Assembly: GCF_900106775.1 (NCBI RefSeq)
Contig: NZ_FNNQ01000001.1
Coordinates: 186,001 to 250,000 of the forward strand
Direction of reading: 5' to 3'
Source of the DNA: Marininema mesophilum
GTDB taxonomy: Bacteria; Bacillota; Bacilli; Thermoactinomycetales; DSM-45169
Length of the DNA stretch: 64,000 nucleotides
Shown here: one piece after another, positions 53,264 through 62,650 of the stretch
Numbering within the stretch: the first letter of the stretch is position 1
Layout of the letters: the number at the start of each line of letters is the position of its first letter
Program-made: the position numbers and the translations under genes
The notes under the pieces: generated by a model
The model's database searches: none
What the model was told of the DNA's origin: nothing
The model's input: only the letters and a program-made list of their open reading frames with translations

Positions 53264-54280
53264 TCACTGCAAAAACACCTCCAGAAAGATACCCAGACCA
53301 GCAAGCAGAAAGCCAGTCAACCAAAAAGTTGTAACGACTCTCCACTCCGACCAACCCACCAACTCAAAATGATGATGAATCGGACTCATGCGGAAAATCC
53401 TTTTCCCTCGTGTTTTAAAGGAGATTACCTGGATCAGCACCGACAGCGTCTCTATGACAAATACTCCACCAATAATCGGAAGTAACAACTCTGTCTTGGT
53501 AATCACAGCTAAACCCGCCAAACCGCCACCGAGGGCCAATGAGCCCGTATCCCCCATAAAAACTTTTGCGGGATGGGCATTAAAGACGAGAAAGGCAAGC
53601 AAAGTTCCTGCCACAGCAACTGAAAAAATAACGACATTAGCGTTACCTTGTACAATGCCGATCACCGCATAAGCACCATAAGCAATCGCAGCCGTTCCTG
53701 ACGCTAGACCATCTAAACCATCCGTTAGGTTTACCGCATTAGAAGCGGCGATCATTATCAGAACCAACAAGGGTAGATAAAGCCAATTTAATTCTAAGAC
53801 AATATCCGTTGCGGGAACTTTTATCGAGAAAATCGCATCATAGGTTCCACCGACCACCCGTACCTGCCAGAGCACCCAAAAAAGGACTAAACCGATAAAG
53901 AGCTGACCGAGAAGTTTTTGTTTCGCTGTGAGACCTAAATTGCGTTTCATCACCACTTTGATGTAGTCATCCAAAAAGCCTAGAATTCCATAGCCTAATA
54001 GGGCGAATAAAAGGAAAAATAGATCAGATCGACCACGTTGGAGGCTACCTAGAGGAACAGCGGCGAGAACCGTCGCTGTCAAAAAGATAACACCACCCAT
54101 GGTAGGAGTCCCTGTTTTCTTTTGATGACTTTCCGGACCTTCTGTACGGATGGATTGACCAAATTTCAAGCGACGTAAAATAGGAATTACAAAGGGAGCC
54201 AAGATCACACCAAGACCGAAGGCAACTGCGAGTACCAACAAGATCAAGGCATGGGGACTCAAGCCAGTAGAAGAAATCAT
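53264..54280 (-). CDS. mraY: Phospho-N-acetylmuramoyl-pentapeptide transferase, second copy
   Basis: 338 residues, about ten membrane segments. All key motifs are intact: LDDYIKVVMKRNLGL, NAVNLTDGLDGLASG, GDTGSLALGG and SPIHHHFEL. MraY couples UDP-MurNAc-pentapeptide to undecaprenyl phosphate to give lipid I. It is a tandem copy of the gene at 54277-55278, to which it is very similar along its whole length but diverged in the N-terminus, periplasmic loops and some membrane segments. The ATG overlaps the stop of the first copy by 4 bases (ATGA), with GGAGGTG inside the first gene's end. Confidence 0.95.
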   Translation of the reverse strand: MISSTGLSPHALILLVLAVAFGLGVILAPFVIPILRRLKFGQSIRTEGPESHQKKTGTPTMGGVIFLTATVLAAVPLGSLQRGRSDLFFLLFALLGYGILGFLDDYIKVVMKRNLGLTAKQKLLGQLFIGLVLFWVLWQVRVVGGTYDAIFSIKVPATDIVLELNWLYLPLLVLIMIAASNAVNLTDGLDGLASGTAAIAYGAYAVIGIVQGNANVVIFSVAVAGTLLAFLVFNAHPAKVFMGDTGSLALGGGLAGLAVITKTELLLPIIGGVFVIETLSVLIQVISFKTRGKRIFRMSPIHHHFELVGWSEWRVVTTFWLTGFLLAGLGIFLEVFLQ

Positions 54281-55278
54281 CGGGCTAGGTACACCTCCAA
54301 ATAAATACCCAATCCAGCAAGTAGGAAACCAATCGACCAGAAGGTGGTTACTACTCTCCACTCCGACCATCCTAACAATTCAAAGTGATGGTGAATCGGG
54401 CTCATACGAAAAATTCGTTTTCCACGAAGTTTAAAGGAACCAACTTGAAGTATGACAGATAACGTCTCGATAACAAATACACCGCCAATGATTAGGAGCA
54501 AAAACTCTGTCTTGGTAATCACCGCAAGAGCCGCTAATCCCCCACCAAGGGCAAGGGAGCCTGTATCACCCATAAACACCTTTGCGGGATGCGCGTTAAA
54601 GACGAGAAAACTTAGGAGCGCACCTACAACCGAAGCAGAAAATATAACCACCATATAATTGCTTTGTACCATCCCAATGATGGCATAAGCACCATAAGCT
54701 ATGGATGCTGTTCCAGCCACCAATCCATCCAGACCATCCGTGAGGTTAACTGCATTTGAAGTAGCAATCATCATCACTACCAATAAAGGCAAGTACAGCC
54801 CTGTCAATTGAAAGGTAATATCTGTCCCGGGGATATGTATCGAGGAAATCCCAGGATTTTCTGCACGTTCAACTCGAACTTCCCATAACACCCAGTAGAG
54901 AACAAGACCGATAAACAACTGACCGAGAAGCTTTTGTTTTGCGGATAGACCCAGATTTCGCTTCATCACCACTTTGATGTAGTCATCTAAGAAACCCAGG
55001 ATCGCATACCCTAGGGTCGCGAACAACAGAAAAAACAAATTTGAAATACGATCAGAAAACAGATTGCTTAGTGGTACAGCGGTTAACACCATCGTGGTTA
55101 GAAAAATAGTACCACCCATCGTAGGTGTACCCGCTTTTTTAAAGTGTGCCTTTGGCCCTTCTTCACGAATCGCCTGACCAAACTTTAACCTGCGCAAAAT
55201 CGGGATAACAAAAGGGCCCAATATAATGCCAAGGCTGAAAGCGACAGCGAGGGGAGCCAGAAGAATACGCATATCCAT
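54277..55278 (-). CDS. mraY: Phospho-N-acetylmuramoyl-pentapeptide transferase, first copy
   Basis: 333 residues with about ten membrane segments. The catalytic Asp motifs LDDYIKVVMKRNLGL and NAVNLTDGLDGLVAG, then GDTGSLALGG and SPIHHHFELLGW, are complete, so both copies look functional. Length and start (MDMRILLAP) are like B. subtilis MraY. It starts directly after the murF stop, with no gap, and overlaps the second copy by 4 bases. Confidence 0.96.
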   Translation of the reverse strand: MDMRILLAPLAVAFSLGIILGPFVIPILRRLKFGQAIREEGPKAHFKKAGTPTMGGTIFLTTMVLTAVPLSNLFSDRISNLFFLLFATLGYAILGFLDDYIKVVMKRNLGLSAKQKLLGQLFIGLVLYWVLWEVRVERAENPGISSIHIPGTDITFQLTGLYLPLLVVMMIATSNAVNLTDGLDGLVAGTASIAYGAYAIIGMVQSNYMVVIFSASVVGALLSFLVFNAHPAKVFMGDTGSLALGGGLAALAVITKTEFLLLIIGGVFVIETLSVILQVGSFKLRGKRIFRMSPIHHHFELLGWSEWRVVTTFWSIGFLLAGLGIYLEVYLAR

Positions 55279-56670
55279 TTAGAAAGTTTTCGCTCCTTTT
55301 AAAATATGCTCCACCGTAGTTTCCAAACGCGCTCCCCGAGAAGCTTTTACTAAGAGAACGACCCCTTCGTTTCCTTCCGCTAGGAGTGTCTGAGCGGCTT
55401 CTTCTGGATTCTGAAAATGAATCGCCTTCCCCTCAGGTGCTACTTCCTGCGCGCCATCGACGATCCAACGACCTCGTGCACCCATAGCATAAACCCTTGA
55501 GATTCCTTTTTCCATGGCAAAACGCCCTACTTCACGATGATACGCCTCTTCCTCAGGACCCATTTCTAACATATCCCCGAGCAGGACCCATTTCTCTTTA
55601 AAACCATCTAAGGAAGAGAGAAGATCAATCGTCGCTCGCATCGACGAGGGGCTCGCATTGTATGCATCGTTGATGATCAACATCCCATTAGTGGCCGTGA
55701 CTTTCTCCAGACGCATCCCTGTTATATGAACTTGATTAAGTCCCTGCTGAAGCTCCTCTTCAGTCAGCCCGAGTGTACGCCCAACGGTGATAGCGAGAAG
55801 GGCATTCTTCGCATTGTACTGCCCCATCATCGGGAGGGTGAAGCGGCTTCCTGTCAAGGAGGTTGTAAAGGAGATGCCCTCTAATCCCTCCGTAGCAAAT
55901 CCTTGCAGAACATCATCATTATCTTCCTTCCAACCGACACGGATATATCGTCTCTTCTCCTTAACCAATCGCTCCCGAAGAAGAGGTTCATCCCCATCGA
56001 TTACTAATGTACCTTGTTGAGCTAAGCCTTCACATATCTCCAACTTCGCATCGGCAATCCCTTGCCGACTTCCTAAGTGCTCAATATGGGCCTCACCAAT
56101 ATTGGTAATGACCGCAAGATCTGGCTTAGCGATTTGAGAAAGCAGAGCGATTTCCCCCGCATGATTCATCCCCATCTCTACCACAGCTACTTCTGACTTT
56201 CGTGGCATCGAGAGGAGCGTAAGGGGTAAACCGATATGATTATTTAGATTCCCTTGGGTGCGATGGACACGGTATTTGACAGAAAGAATGGAACCCAAAA
56301 GCTCCTTGGTTGTCGTCTTACCATTGCTTCCTGTCACGGCAACTACCTTAACCCCGATTTCCCTGCGCCAAGCAGCAGCAAGCTGTTGAAGTGCCTCTAA
56401 TGTATCCTTTACCCGGATTAAAGGAATAGAGGGGGACGAAGGTAGGGCGCGATCCTCCTGCCAAAGAGCGGCAACTGCCCCTTTCTTCACTGCATCAGAG
56501 AGAAAATCATGGCCATCAAAGCGATCCCCAAGGATGGGGACATAAAGTTGATTTGGATATAGAGACCGTGTATCTGTCGATACACCCTGGGCGAGCATCG
56601 TTTTATCCGAAATGCTACCGAGGAGTGTCCCTCCCACCTCACCGGCAATGGATTTTAATGTTTTCTGCAT
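55279..56670 (-). CDS. murF: UDP-N-acetylmuramoyl-tripeptide-D-Ala-D-Ala ligase
   Basis: 463 residues from ATG 56670 (GAGGAG 9 bases upstream; the ATG seven codons earlier overlaps the murE stop but lacks a binding site). The P-loop VVAVTGSNGKTTTKELLG lies near residue 105, VVEMGMNHAGEIALLS and NDAYNASPSSMRATID are MurF signatures. It adds D-Ala-D-Ala. In B. subtilis murF is elsewhere; here it sits between murE and mraY as in Escherichia coli. Confidence 0.95.
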   Translation of the reverse strand: MQKTLKSIAGEVGGTLLGSISDKTMLAQGVSTDTRSLYPNQLYVPILGDRFDGHDFLSDAVKKGAVAALWQEDRALPSSPSIPLIRVKDTLEALQQLAAAWRREIGVKVVAVTGSNGKTTTKELLGSILSVKYRVHRTQGNLNNHIGLPLTLLSMPRKSEVAVVEMGMNHAGEIALLSQIAKPDLAVITNIGEAHIEHLGSRQGIADAKLEICEGLAQQGTLVIDGDEPLLRERLVKEKRRYIRVGWKEDNDDVLQGFATEGLEGISFTTSLTGSRFTLPMMGQYNAKNALLAITVGRTLGLTEEELQQGLNQVHITGMRLEKVTATNGMLIINDAYNASPSSMRATIDLLSSLDGFKEKWVLLGDMLEMGPEEEAYHREVGRFAMEKGISRVYAMGARGRWIVDGAQEVAPEGKAIHFQNPEEAAQTLLAEGNEGVVLLVKASRGARLETTVEHILKGAKTF

Positions 56671-56687
56671 GGTTTCTCTCTCCTCGC

Positions 56688-58166
56688 TCATCGGAAAGCT
56701 TGAATAGCTTCGCGAGCTTGCTGACGATCATCAAAGTTGTGACGAACCCCGTTTACTTCTTGATACGTTTCATGGCCTTTGCCTGCGATCAACACGATAT
56801 CTCCTGGACGAGCCCCTTTGATTGCAAAGCGAATCGCTTCTCCACGATCCACAATCGCTGTCCACTCTCCCGCAGGTACATCCTGAACACCCTCCAACAT
56901 ATCGCTAATGATGCTTTCGGGCTTTTCTGTGCGTGGGTTATCGGAGGTAATCACCAAATGACTACTGTACTTGGCCCCTATCGCTGCCATCAAGGATCGT
57001 TTTGTGCGATCACGATCACCACCACAGCCAACAATACACCAAACATTGCCTTGACTGATCTCCCCTACAGTTTTAAGGACGTTTTCTAAACTATCCGGGG
57101 TATGAGCATAATCTACCAATACCGTATAGGGCTGTCCCTCATCCACCGCTTCGAGGCGTCCGTCCACACCTTGAATCGATTCTAACGAACATCGAATTTG
57201 ATCGAGAGAAACCCCTTCCCCCAGGGCAACAGATGTAGCTGCCAACGCATTATAGACGCTAAATTTACCCATCAACTTCATTTCGATATCAATCGATCCT
57301 AGAAATGTGTTCAGACGGAAGCGTGTTCCTCCTGCATGATGGTCAATCGCATCTGCGTAAACATCAGCCGGATTATCAATTCCATAAGTCATTACTTGAG
57401 CTGGAGTCACCTGAGCAAAAAATGTGGAAGCGGGTTCATCCGCATTGAGAATCGCTAACGGCTGATCTTCTTTTTGACCCGCATAACTATTGTCCAACTG
57501 ACTAAAGAGTAGGGCCTTTGCATCGCGATATTCTTCCATCGTTTCATGATAATCCAGATGATCCTGTGTCAGATTGGTAAACACCGCTGTACGAAACCGA
57601 CACCCTCGCGTCCGACCCATATGGAGCGCATGGGAAGAGGCTTCGATCACCGCATGGCTACATCCTGCATCTCTCATTTGTCGGAAACCTCGTTGTAACT
57701 CGATCACTTCAGGGGTTGTGTTCTTGACGGGTATGGAATCCTTACCAATTTGCATATTCATCGTACCGATCAAACCCGTCGCCATTTCGGCATCCTCGAG
57801 AATATGGCGGATCAAATACGATGTCGTTGTTTTACCGTTAGTACCCGTCAAACCAATCAATTTCAATTCCTTTGTTGGGTGTTGAAAAAACACATCGGAT
57901 ACGATGGCCATCGCCCGCTTGGTATCCGGTACATGGATCACAGGCACTGATGTCTCTATCTCTTCTTCCACGAGCAAAGCAGCCGCTCCTTGTTCTAGAG
58001 CTTGAGGAATATAATGGTGTCCATCCACCGTAAAACCCTTGAGCGCGATAAACAAATCTCCAGGTTGTACTTCGCGGGAATCCATTTGTATCCCTGTGAT
58101 TTCTACATTCATATTGCCAATACGATCTGCTAATACAAGAGAATTGATGAGCTTCTCTAGTTTCAT
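56688..58166 (-). CDS. murE: UDP-N-acetylmuramyl-tripeptide synthetase
   Basis: 492 residues from ATG 58166, which follows AAGGAGG; the 39 codons upstream are an open but untranslated extension. The P-loop GLTGTNGKTTTSYLIR lies near residue 110. TSDNPRTEKPESI contains the DNPR motif that recognises meso-diaminopimelate, so the third peptide residue is mDAP, as usual in Bacillales. The last residues (FDDRQQAREAI) match MurE. A TATAAT hexamer at 58210-58215 may be part of its own promoter. Confidence 0.96.
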   Translation of the reverse strand: MKLEKLINSLVLADRIGNMNVEITGIQMDSREVQPGDLFIALKGFTVDGHHYIPQALEQGAAALLVEEEIETSVPVIHVPDTKRAMAIVSDVFFQHPTKELKLIGLTGTNGKTTTSYLIRHILEDAEMATGLIGTMNMQIGKDSIPVKNTTPEVIELQRGFRQMRDAGCSHAVIEASSHALHMGRTRGCRFRTAVFTNLTQDHLDYHETMEEYRDAKALLFSQLDNSYAGQKEDQPLAILNADEPASTFFAQVTPAQVMTYGIDNPADVYADAIDHHAGGTRFRLNTFLGSIDIEMKLMGKFSVYNALAATSVALGEGVSLDQIRCSLESIQGVDGRLEAVDEGQPYTVLVDYAHTPDSLENVLKTVGEISQGNVWCIVGCGGDRDRTKRSLMAAIGAKYSSHLVITSDNPRTEKPESIISDMLEGVQDVPAGEWTAIVDRGEAIRFAIKGARPGDIVLIAGKGHETYQEVNGVRHNFDDRQQAREAIQAFR

Positions 58167-58349
58167 GAAATGGGTACCTCCTTGGGCCAAGCGCCATATG
58201 CCTGGCACCATTATAACTGAATGAAAAAAATAAGGAAGACACGCGAAATGCCAGGGTCCTCCTGGCATAATGGGGTAGATCATCCCTATTTTAATTCTCT
58301 TTTACCCATTTGTCACCCGAAGATGACTCTTTCAAACCCTGATAGCAAA

Positions 58350-58377
58350 GGAGAGTGAGCATTCATTCACTCTCTCC
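58350..58377 (-). terminator. Possible terminator after spoVD
   Basis: Minus strand hairpin GAGAGTGA/TCACTCTC, 19 bases after the spoVD stop, with only a CCTTTG tail. A second hairpin, ATGCCAGG/CCTGGCAT, follows at 58248-58268. Either may separate spoVD from murE transcription. Confidence 0.4.
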
Positions 58378-58395
58378 TGCTGGGATGATCCGCCC

Positions 58396-60312
58396 TTACT
58401 TATCTCCTAAATAAATTCGAATAGGGGTCCCTTTCTTTACACGTTGTCCTGGTTTTGGCGCTTGGCTAATCACCTTATTTCCTTTTCCTCGCACCTGGAG
58501 TTCCGTATTTTCTAGACTGTTCCTAATCTCATCGATATTAGAACCGATCAAGTTAGGCGTAGTAACTATCGGTGTCTCCGTTGGAGAATTTTTGGGTGAT
58601 ATTTGTTTCTTTCGTGGGGGTACTCGTAAATGACGCAGGCTATCTCTTAGAATATCTTTTACGATAGGTGCCGCCACCACGCCTCCAAACTGGAGTGCCT
58701 TTGGATTATCAACCGCCACATAGACAACCAATCGAGGATCATCCGCCGGAGCAAAACCAATAAAGGAAACGATATGGTTATTTTTCATATAGCGTCCATC
58801 AGGCCCTACCTTTTGTGCTGTCCCTGTCTTTCCACCTACCCGATAACCATCAAGAAACGCTTTCCGCCCAGTACCTCGGGCAACTACACTCTCCAGTGCG
58901 ATTCGAACTTTTTTGGATGTGCTCTCTGAAATCACTTGCCGTTTAAAATGAGGCTTATTCTCTTCTACTATTTTATGAGTATCTGGATTGATCCACGCCT
59001 TCTGTAATTGGGGTTGCATCAATTTGCCACCATTCACAGCTGCGGCTACCGCGGCTACTTGTTGAATCGGTGTAACCGAAACCCCTTGACCAAAAGAGGT
59101 AGTCGCAACTTCCACAGGTCCCGCTTGTTCAGGAGTAAATAATATCCCCTTTGCTTCTCCATTTAAATCAATCCCTGTTTTTGCACCAAACCCAAATTTG
59201 CGAATGTAGGAAAATAGTTTTTCTTCTCCTAATCGTTGACCCATCTTTACGAAACCAGGGTTACATGAATTTTCAACTACTTTTAAAAAGGTTTCTGGTC
59301 CATGCCCTCCACGCTTCCAGCAACGAAGACGCACCCCTGACACATTGATAAAACCTGGATCAAAGAAATAACTTCCCAGGTGTACCTTTTTCTCTTCTAA
59401 CGCAGCCGCCAATGTGATGATTTTAAATGTGGACCCAGGTTCATAGGTTCGCCAGATGGGTAAGTTCCGGTTGTAGACCAATGGATTTGCCTTACGAAAT
59501 TCATTAGGATGAAAGGTAGGGCGACTTCCCATCCCTAGAATTTCCCCGGTTTTCGGATCCATCGCGATCGCCATAATATTATCTGCCTGAAACCGAGCCA
59601 TCGCTTGATCCATCTCTCGTTCTATATAAGACTGGATCGATTTATCTAAAGTTAACTCCAGATCGAGTCCATCAACTGGAGGGGTGTATTGATCTGCACT
59701 CCCTGGTAATCGCTCCCCCTTCGCATTTGCACTAAAGGAAACATACCCCCGCTTGCCCTGAAGGCTCTTATCGTAAACTAGTTCTAAACCTGCTAAACCT
59801 TGATTATCAATACCCGCAAAGCCAAGAATGTGAGCCGCCATACGTCCCATTGGATAATGCCGTTTATTATCCTCAGCGATAGCAATCCCAGGAAGACGTA
59901 GGTTGTGAACCGTTTTAGCTCGTTCATCACTTAGCTTGCGTCCATAAGGGGTGATACGTACAATCAACTCTCGCTTGGTAATTAATTGGTAGATTTTATC
60001 CTCCGGAGCCATCAACGCTTGGGCAAGTGCCTGTGCCGTTGCTTTTGGATTTTTTATCTGAGCGGGAATGGCCAACACCGACGGTGCGCTAATATTATAA
60101 GCCATCACTTTCCCATTTCGATCCAAGATCCGCCCACGGGTTCCTTCAAAGGGAATATCCCGTGTCCATAACTCCTCTGCTTTTTCCTGTAACCATGGTC
60201 CACGTACCAACTGCACATAACCAAGGCGCGCCAAGAGAGCACCAAAGAGCAATAAACCGAGCAGCAGTGAGATAAATAATCGTTTGCGCACCACGTGGTT
60301 TGTCATCCTCAA
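58396..60312 (-). CDS. spoVD: Sporulation-specific class B penicillin-binding protein SpoVD
   Basis: 638 residues, close to B. subtilis SpoVD (646). One N-terminal membrane segment, a PBP dimer domain and a transpeptidase domain: SxxK in EPGSTFKII near residue 302, SxN in VENSCNPGF, and KTG in GGKTGTAQK. A single PASTA domain ends the protein, against two in the division PBP upstream, the usual SpoVD/PBP2B difference. It cross-links spore cortex peptidoglycan with SpoVE. TTG 60312 is given; ATG 60306 is equally possible. A terminator and a SigE-like promoter lie between it and pbpB. Confidence 0.94.
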   Translation of the reverse strand: MRMTNHVVRKRLFISLLLGLLLFGALLARLGYVQLVRGPWLQEKAEELWTRDIPFEGTRGRILDRNGKVMAYNISAPSVLAIPAQIKNPKATAQALAQALMAPEDKIYQLITKRELIVRITPYGRKLSDERAKTVHNLRLPGIAIAEDNKRHYPMGRMAAHILGFAGIDNQGLAGLELVYDKSLQGKRGYVSFSANAKGERLPGSADQYTPPVDGLDLELTLDKSIQSYIEREMDQAMARFQADNIMAIAMDPKTGEILGMGSRPTFHPNEFRKANPLVYNRNLPIWRTYEPGSTFKIITLAAALEEKKVHLGSYFFDPGFINVSGVRLRCWKRGGHGPETFLKVVENSCNPGFVKMGQRLGEEKLFSYIRKFGFGAKTGIDLNGEAKGILFTPEQAGPVEVATTSFGQGVSVTPIQQVAAVAAAVNGGKLMQPQLQKAWINPDTHKIVEENKPHFKRQVISESTSKKVRIALESVVARGTGRKAFLDGYRVGGKTGTAQKVGPDGRYMKNNHIVSFIGFAPADDPRLVVYVAVDNPKALQFGGVVAAPIVKDILRDSLRHLRVPPRKKQISPKNSPTETPIVTTPNLIGSNIDEIRNSLENTELQVRGKGNKVISQAPKPGQRVKKGTPIRIYLGDK

Positions 60313-60369
60313 TGGATCCCACCCCTTACCTCAGACAAGTCCTCATAGACAAGCCTATGTAGAACCAAA

Positions 60370-60398
60370 GTTGTATAGAACAGACATGCTGATTATCC
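60370..60398 (-). promoter_or_regulatory. Candidate SigE promoter of spoVD
   Basis: Minus strand: -35 GGATAAT (60392-60398), 14 bases, then -10 TATACAAC (60370-60377), against the SigE consensus KMATATT-N14-15-CATACAMT. It lies between the pbpB terminator and spoVD, which in B. subtilis is SigE-transcribed. Confidence 0.5.
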
Positions 60399-60446
60399 AA
60401 AAGGTAGACTTGCCATTGGTGAGGATGCGTTTTGGTTTACGCCTGG

Positions 60447-60480
60447 CAAAAAAGAACTGTCTCCTTATGGAGACAGTTCT
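60447..60480 (-). terminator. Terminator overlapping the pbpB stop codon
   Basis: Minus strand AGAACTGTCTCC/GGAGACAGTTCT with a 4-base loop and a TTTTTT tail. The 5' arm begins within the pbpB stop codon. It separates the vegetative rsmH-ftsL-pbpB transcript from spoVD. Confidence 0.92.
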
Positions 60481-62608
60481 ACTGCCACTTGGGTGGTTTT
60501 AGTTTTAATTGAATATGTTGGTTATCTAAGATGGGATCACCAGGAGGAATCGATTGTCCTATGACAAACCCTTCACCCTCTGCCTTTGGTTTTAAGCCGA
60601 TCAGGCGACTGACATCCATTGCTTCTCGGAGTGACTTTCCGCGCAAATCCGGCATCGAGAGGGATTTTGTTTCCTCTGTCACTAGATAGACCGTTCCTCC
60701 GCCTCGAATGATTCGATCACCCGGTGCAGGATATTGGGCAATTACTTTATCCTCACTACCAAGGATATATGTGCGGACCTTCTTTTTCTCTAGGGATTTT
60801 TTTAGTGATGCGACAGGTTTCCCTTTCCATTTACCAGCCATAACCTCTTTCTGAGATATGTTTCCTGTCGGTTCCTTTTTCGATTTTCCATTTAATTGGT
60901 TGATTGCACCCTTGATAATTTCTCGGGCAGCAGGAGCCGCTACCGTTCCACCGTGTTTATCTCCTTGGGGCTCATCTACAGCCACATATACAACAACACG
61001 GGGATTATTAGCAGGGGCAAATCCCGTAAAGGAAACGATATAGTCATCAGGATCATAACCTTTTCCGCCCTGAGCCACCTTTTGGGCCGTTCCCGTTTTA
61101 CCTGCTATATCATAGCCTGGGGCATCTGCTTCCTTCCCGGTCCCCTTTACAACTACATCACGCAATAGCTTTCGTACCTTTGCTGCCGATGAGGGTGAAA
61201 TGACATGTTTGCGAACCGCAAAGGGGTTGATTTTCTTTATCTTTTTTCCTGTCACAGGGTCTTGAATATGATCCACTATATAGGGCCGGTACAGTTTACC
61301 CCCATTGGCTACAGCCGAAACTGCCATCACCTGCTGGATAGGAGTTACCGAAATCCCTTGTCCAAAGGCTGTTGTTGCCAACTCTAATTTGCGAAGGGGC
61401 TGATAACCATAAAAAATTCCCTTTGCTTCATACGGGAGATCAATGCCTGTAGGACGACCCACCCGATCCGTGATACGCCCAAAGCCAAAACGATCAATAT
61501 AACGAGACAATCGATCTCCCCCAAGCTGCTTTCCTAACTCGATAAAAGCCACGTTACTGGAAAGATTGATCCCCTCTGCAAACGAAATCTTTCCCCAGCC
61601 AACATTATTCCAATCTCGGAGCTTACGTCCCTCTACTTCGGTGTAACCAGATGGAAATTTCTTCTGCTCATCAAACTTTTTCTCCTCGATAGCAGCGGCT
61701 AGGGTAACGATCTTAAAGGTAGAGCCCGGTTCAAACTGAGAACTGACAGCGATATTGGTATTCGTATCTGAATCCCAGGTATCTCCGAAGCGATTGGGAT
61801 CAAAGTTCGGTCGACTAGCCATCGCTAGAATCGCTCCAGTTTTTGGATCAGCAGCGATTGCTGTTGCCCCCTTCGCTTGATAGCGTGCCATCACCTGATC
61901 CAGTTGATTCTCCATAAGCTGCTGGATTTCTCGATCCAGAGTCAGTGTAAGATTTTTTCCTGGATCAGCGGGGCGAAACTTCTCTGCTTGGTTGGGAACT
62001 CGATAACCCTTGGCATCTTTTGCGAAGCTCATCTTCCCAGGACTTCCGGTTAGTGTCCGATTATACTTCTGTTCAAGACCGCCCACTGGTTGTCCCTCCA
62101 TATTGACAAAGCCAAGTACGTGGGCTGCTAGATCTCCTTCTATGTATTTACGCCCTGTTGTCTGAATCGCATAGATCCCAGGCAAATCAAGATCCATCAC
62201 TTTATTCCGTTTTTTCTGGGAAATCTTATAGTTCCCCTTCTTCCGCAACTCCACCTGATTCACTTTTTTTCGATTTAACTTTTCATAGATGTCATCCTCA
62301 GGAATTCCAAGTAAGGGTGATAATTTTTCGGCTGTTTTCCGTTTGCTTTTAATCAGTTTCAAGTCCGCCGCAATATAATACATCTTTACTTCTTGGACAA
62401 GTTCATTCCCATTTCGATCGACAATTGCTCCCCGCTTGGGTTTAATCACTTCTTTTTTCTCCCAGATATGTTGCGCTCGTTCGCGTAAAAAAGAAGCATC
62501 GACAGTCTGGAGCCAAAACAATCGAAAGACCACTGCCGCCAGGAGCAATACACAGCCCATCCCAACGAACAGTGATCTTATCTTTCTTTGTTTTTTAGTC
62601 GGATTCAC
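60479..62608 (-). CDS. pbpB: Division class B penicillin-binding protein (PBP2B/FtsI)
   Basis: 709 residues against 716 in B. subtilis PBP2B. One N-terminal membrane segment (about residues 12-32), a dimer domain, then the transpeptidase with SxxK in EPGSTFKIV, SxN in NLSSNVAF and KTG in AGKTGTAQK. Two C-terminal PASTA domains follow (about 585-640 and 645-705). It cross-links septal peptidoglycan. The GTG start has AAGGAGT 8 bases upstream. The stop lies inside a terminator, so it ends the first dcw transcript. Confidence 0.95.
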   Translation of the reverse strand: MNPTKKQRKIRSLFVGMGCVLLLAAVVFRLFWLQTVDASFLRERAQHIWEKKEVIKPKRGAIVDRNGNELVQEVKMYYIAADLKLIKSKRKTAEKLSPLLGIPEDDIYEKLNRKKVNQVELRKKGNYKISQKKRNKVMDLDLPGIYAIQTTGRKYIEGDLAAHVLGFVNMEGQPVGGLEQKYNRTLTGSPGKMSFAKDAKGYRVPNQAEKFRPADPGKNLTLTLDREIQQLMENQLDQVMARYQAKGATAIAADPKTGAILAMASRPNFDPNRFGDTWDSDTNTNIAVSSQFEPGSTFKIVTLAAAIEEKKFDEQKKFPSGYTEVEGRKLRDWNNVGWGKISFAEGINLSSNVAFIELGKQLGGDRLSRYIDRFGFGRITDRVGRPTGIDLPYEAKGIFYGYQPLRKLELATTAFGQGISVTPIQQVMAVSAVANGGKLYRPYIVDHIQDPVTGKKIKKINPFAVRKHVISPSSAAKVRKLLRDVVVKGTGKEADAPGYDIAGKTGTAQKVAQGGKGYDPDDYIVSFTGFAPANNPRVVVYVAVDEPQGDKHGGTVAAPAAREIIKGAINQLNGKSKKEPTGNISQKEVMAGKWKGKPVASLKKSLEKKKVRTYILGSEDKVIAQYPAPGDRIIRGGGTVYLVTEETKSLSMPDLRGKSLREAMDVSRLIGLKPKAEGEGFVIGQSIPPGDPILDNQHIQLKLKPPKWQ

Positions 62609-62650
62609 ACGTTACACTCCTTGTTCCACTCATGGCCGCGCCTCCGATGT

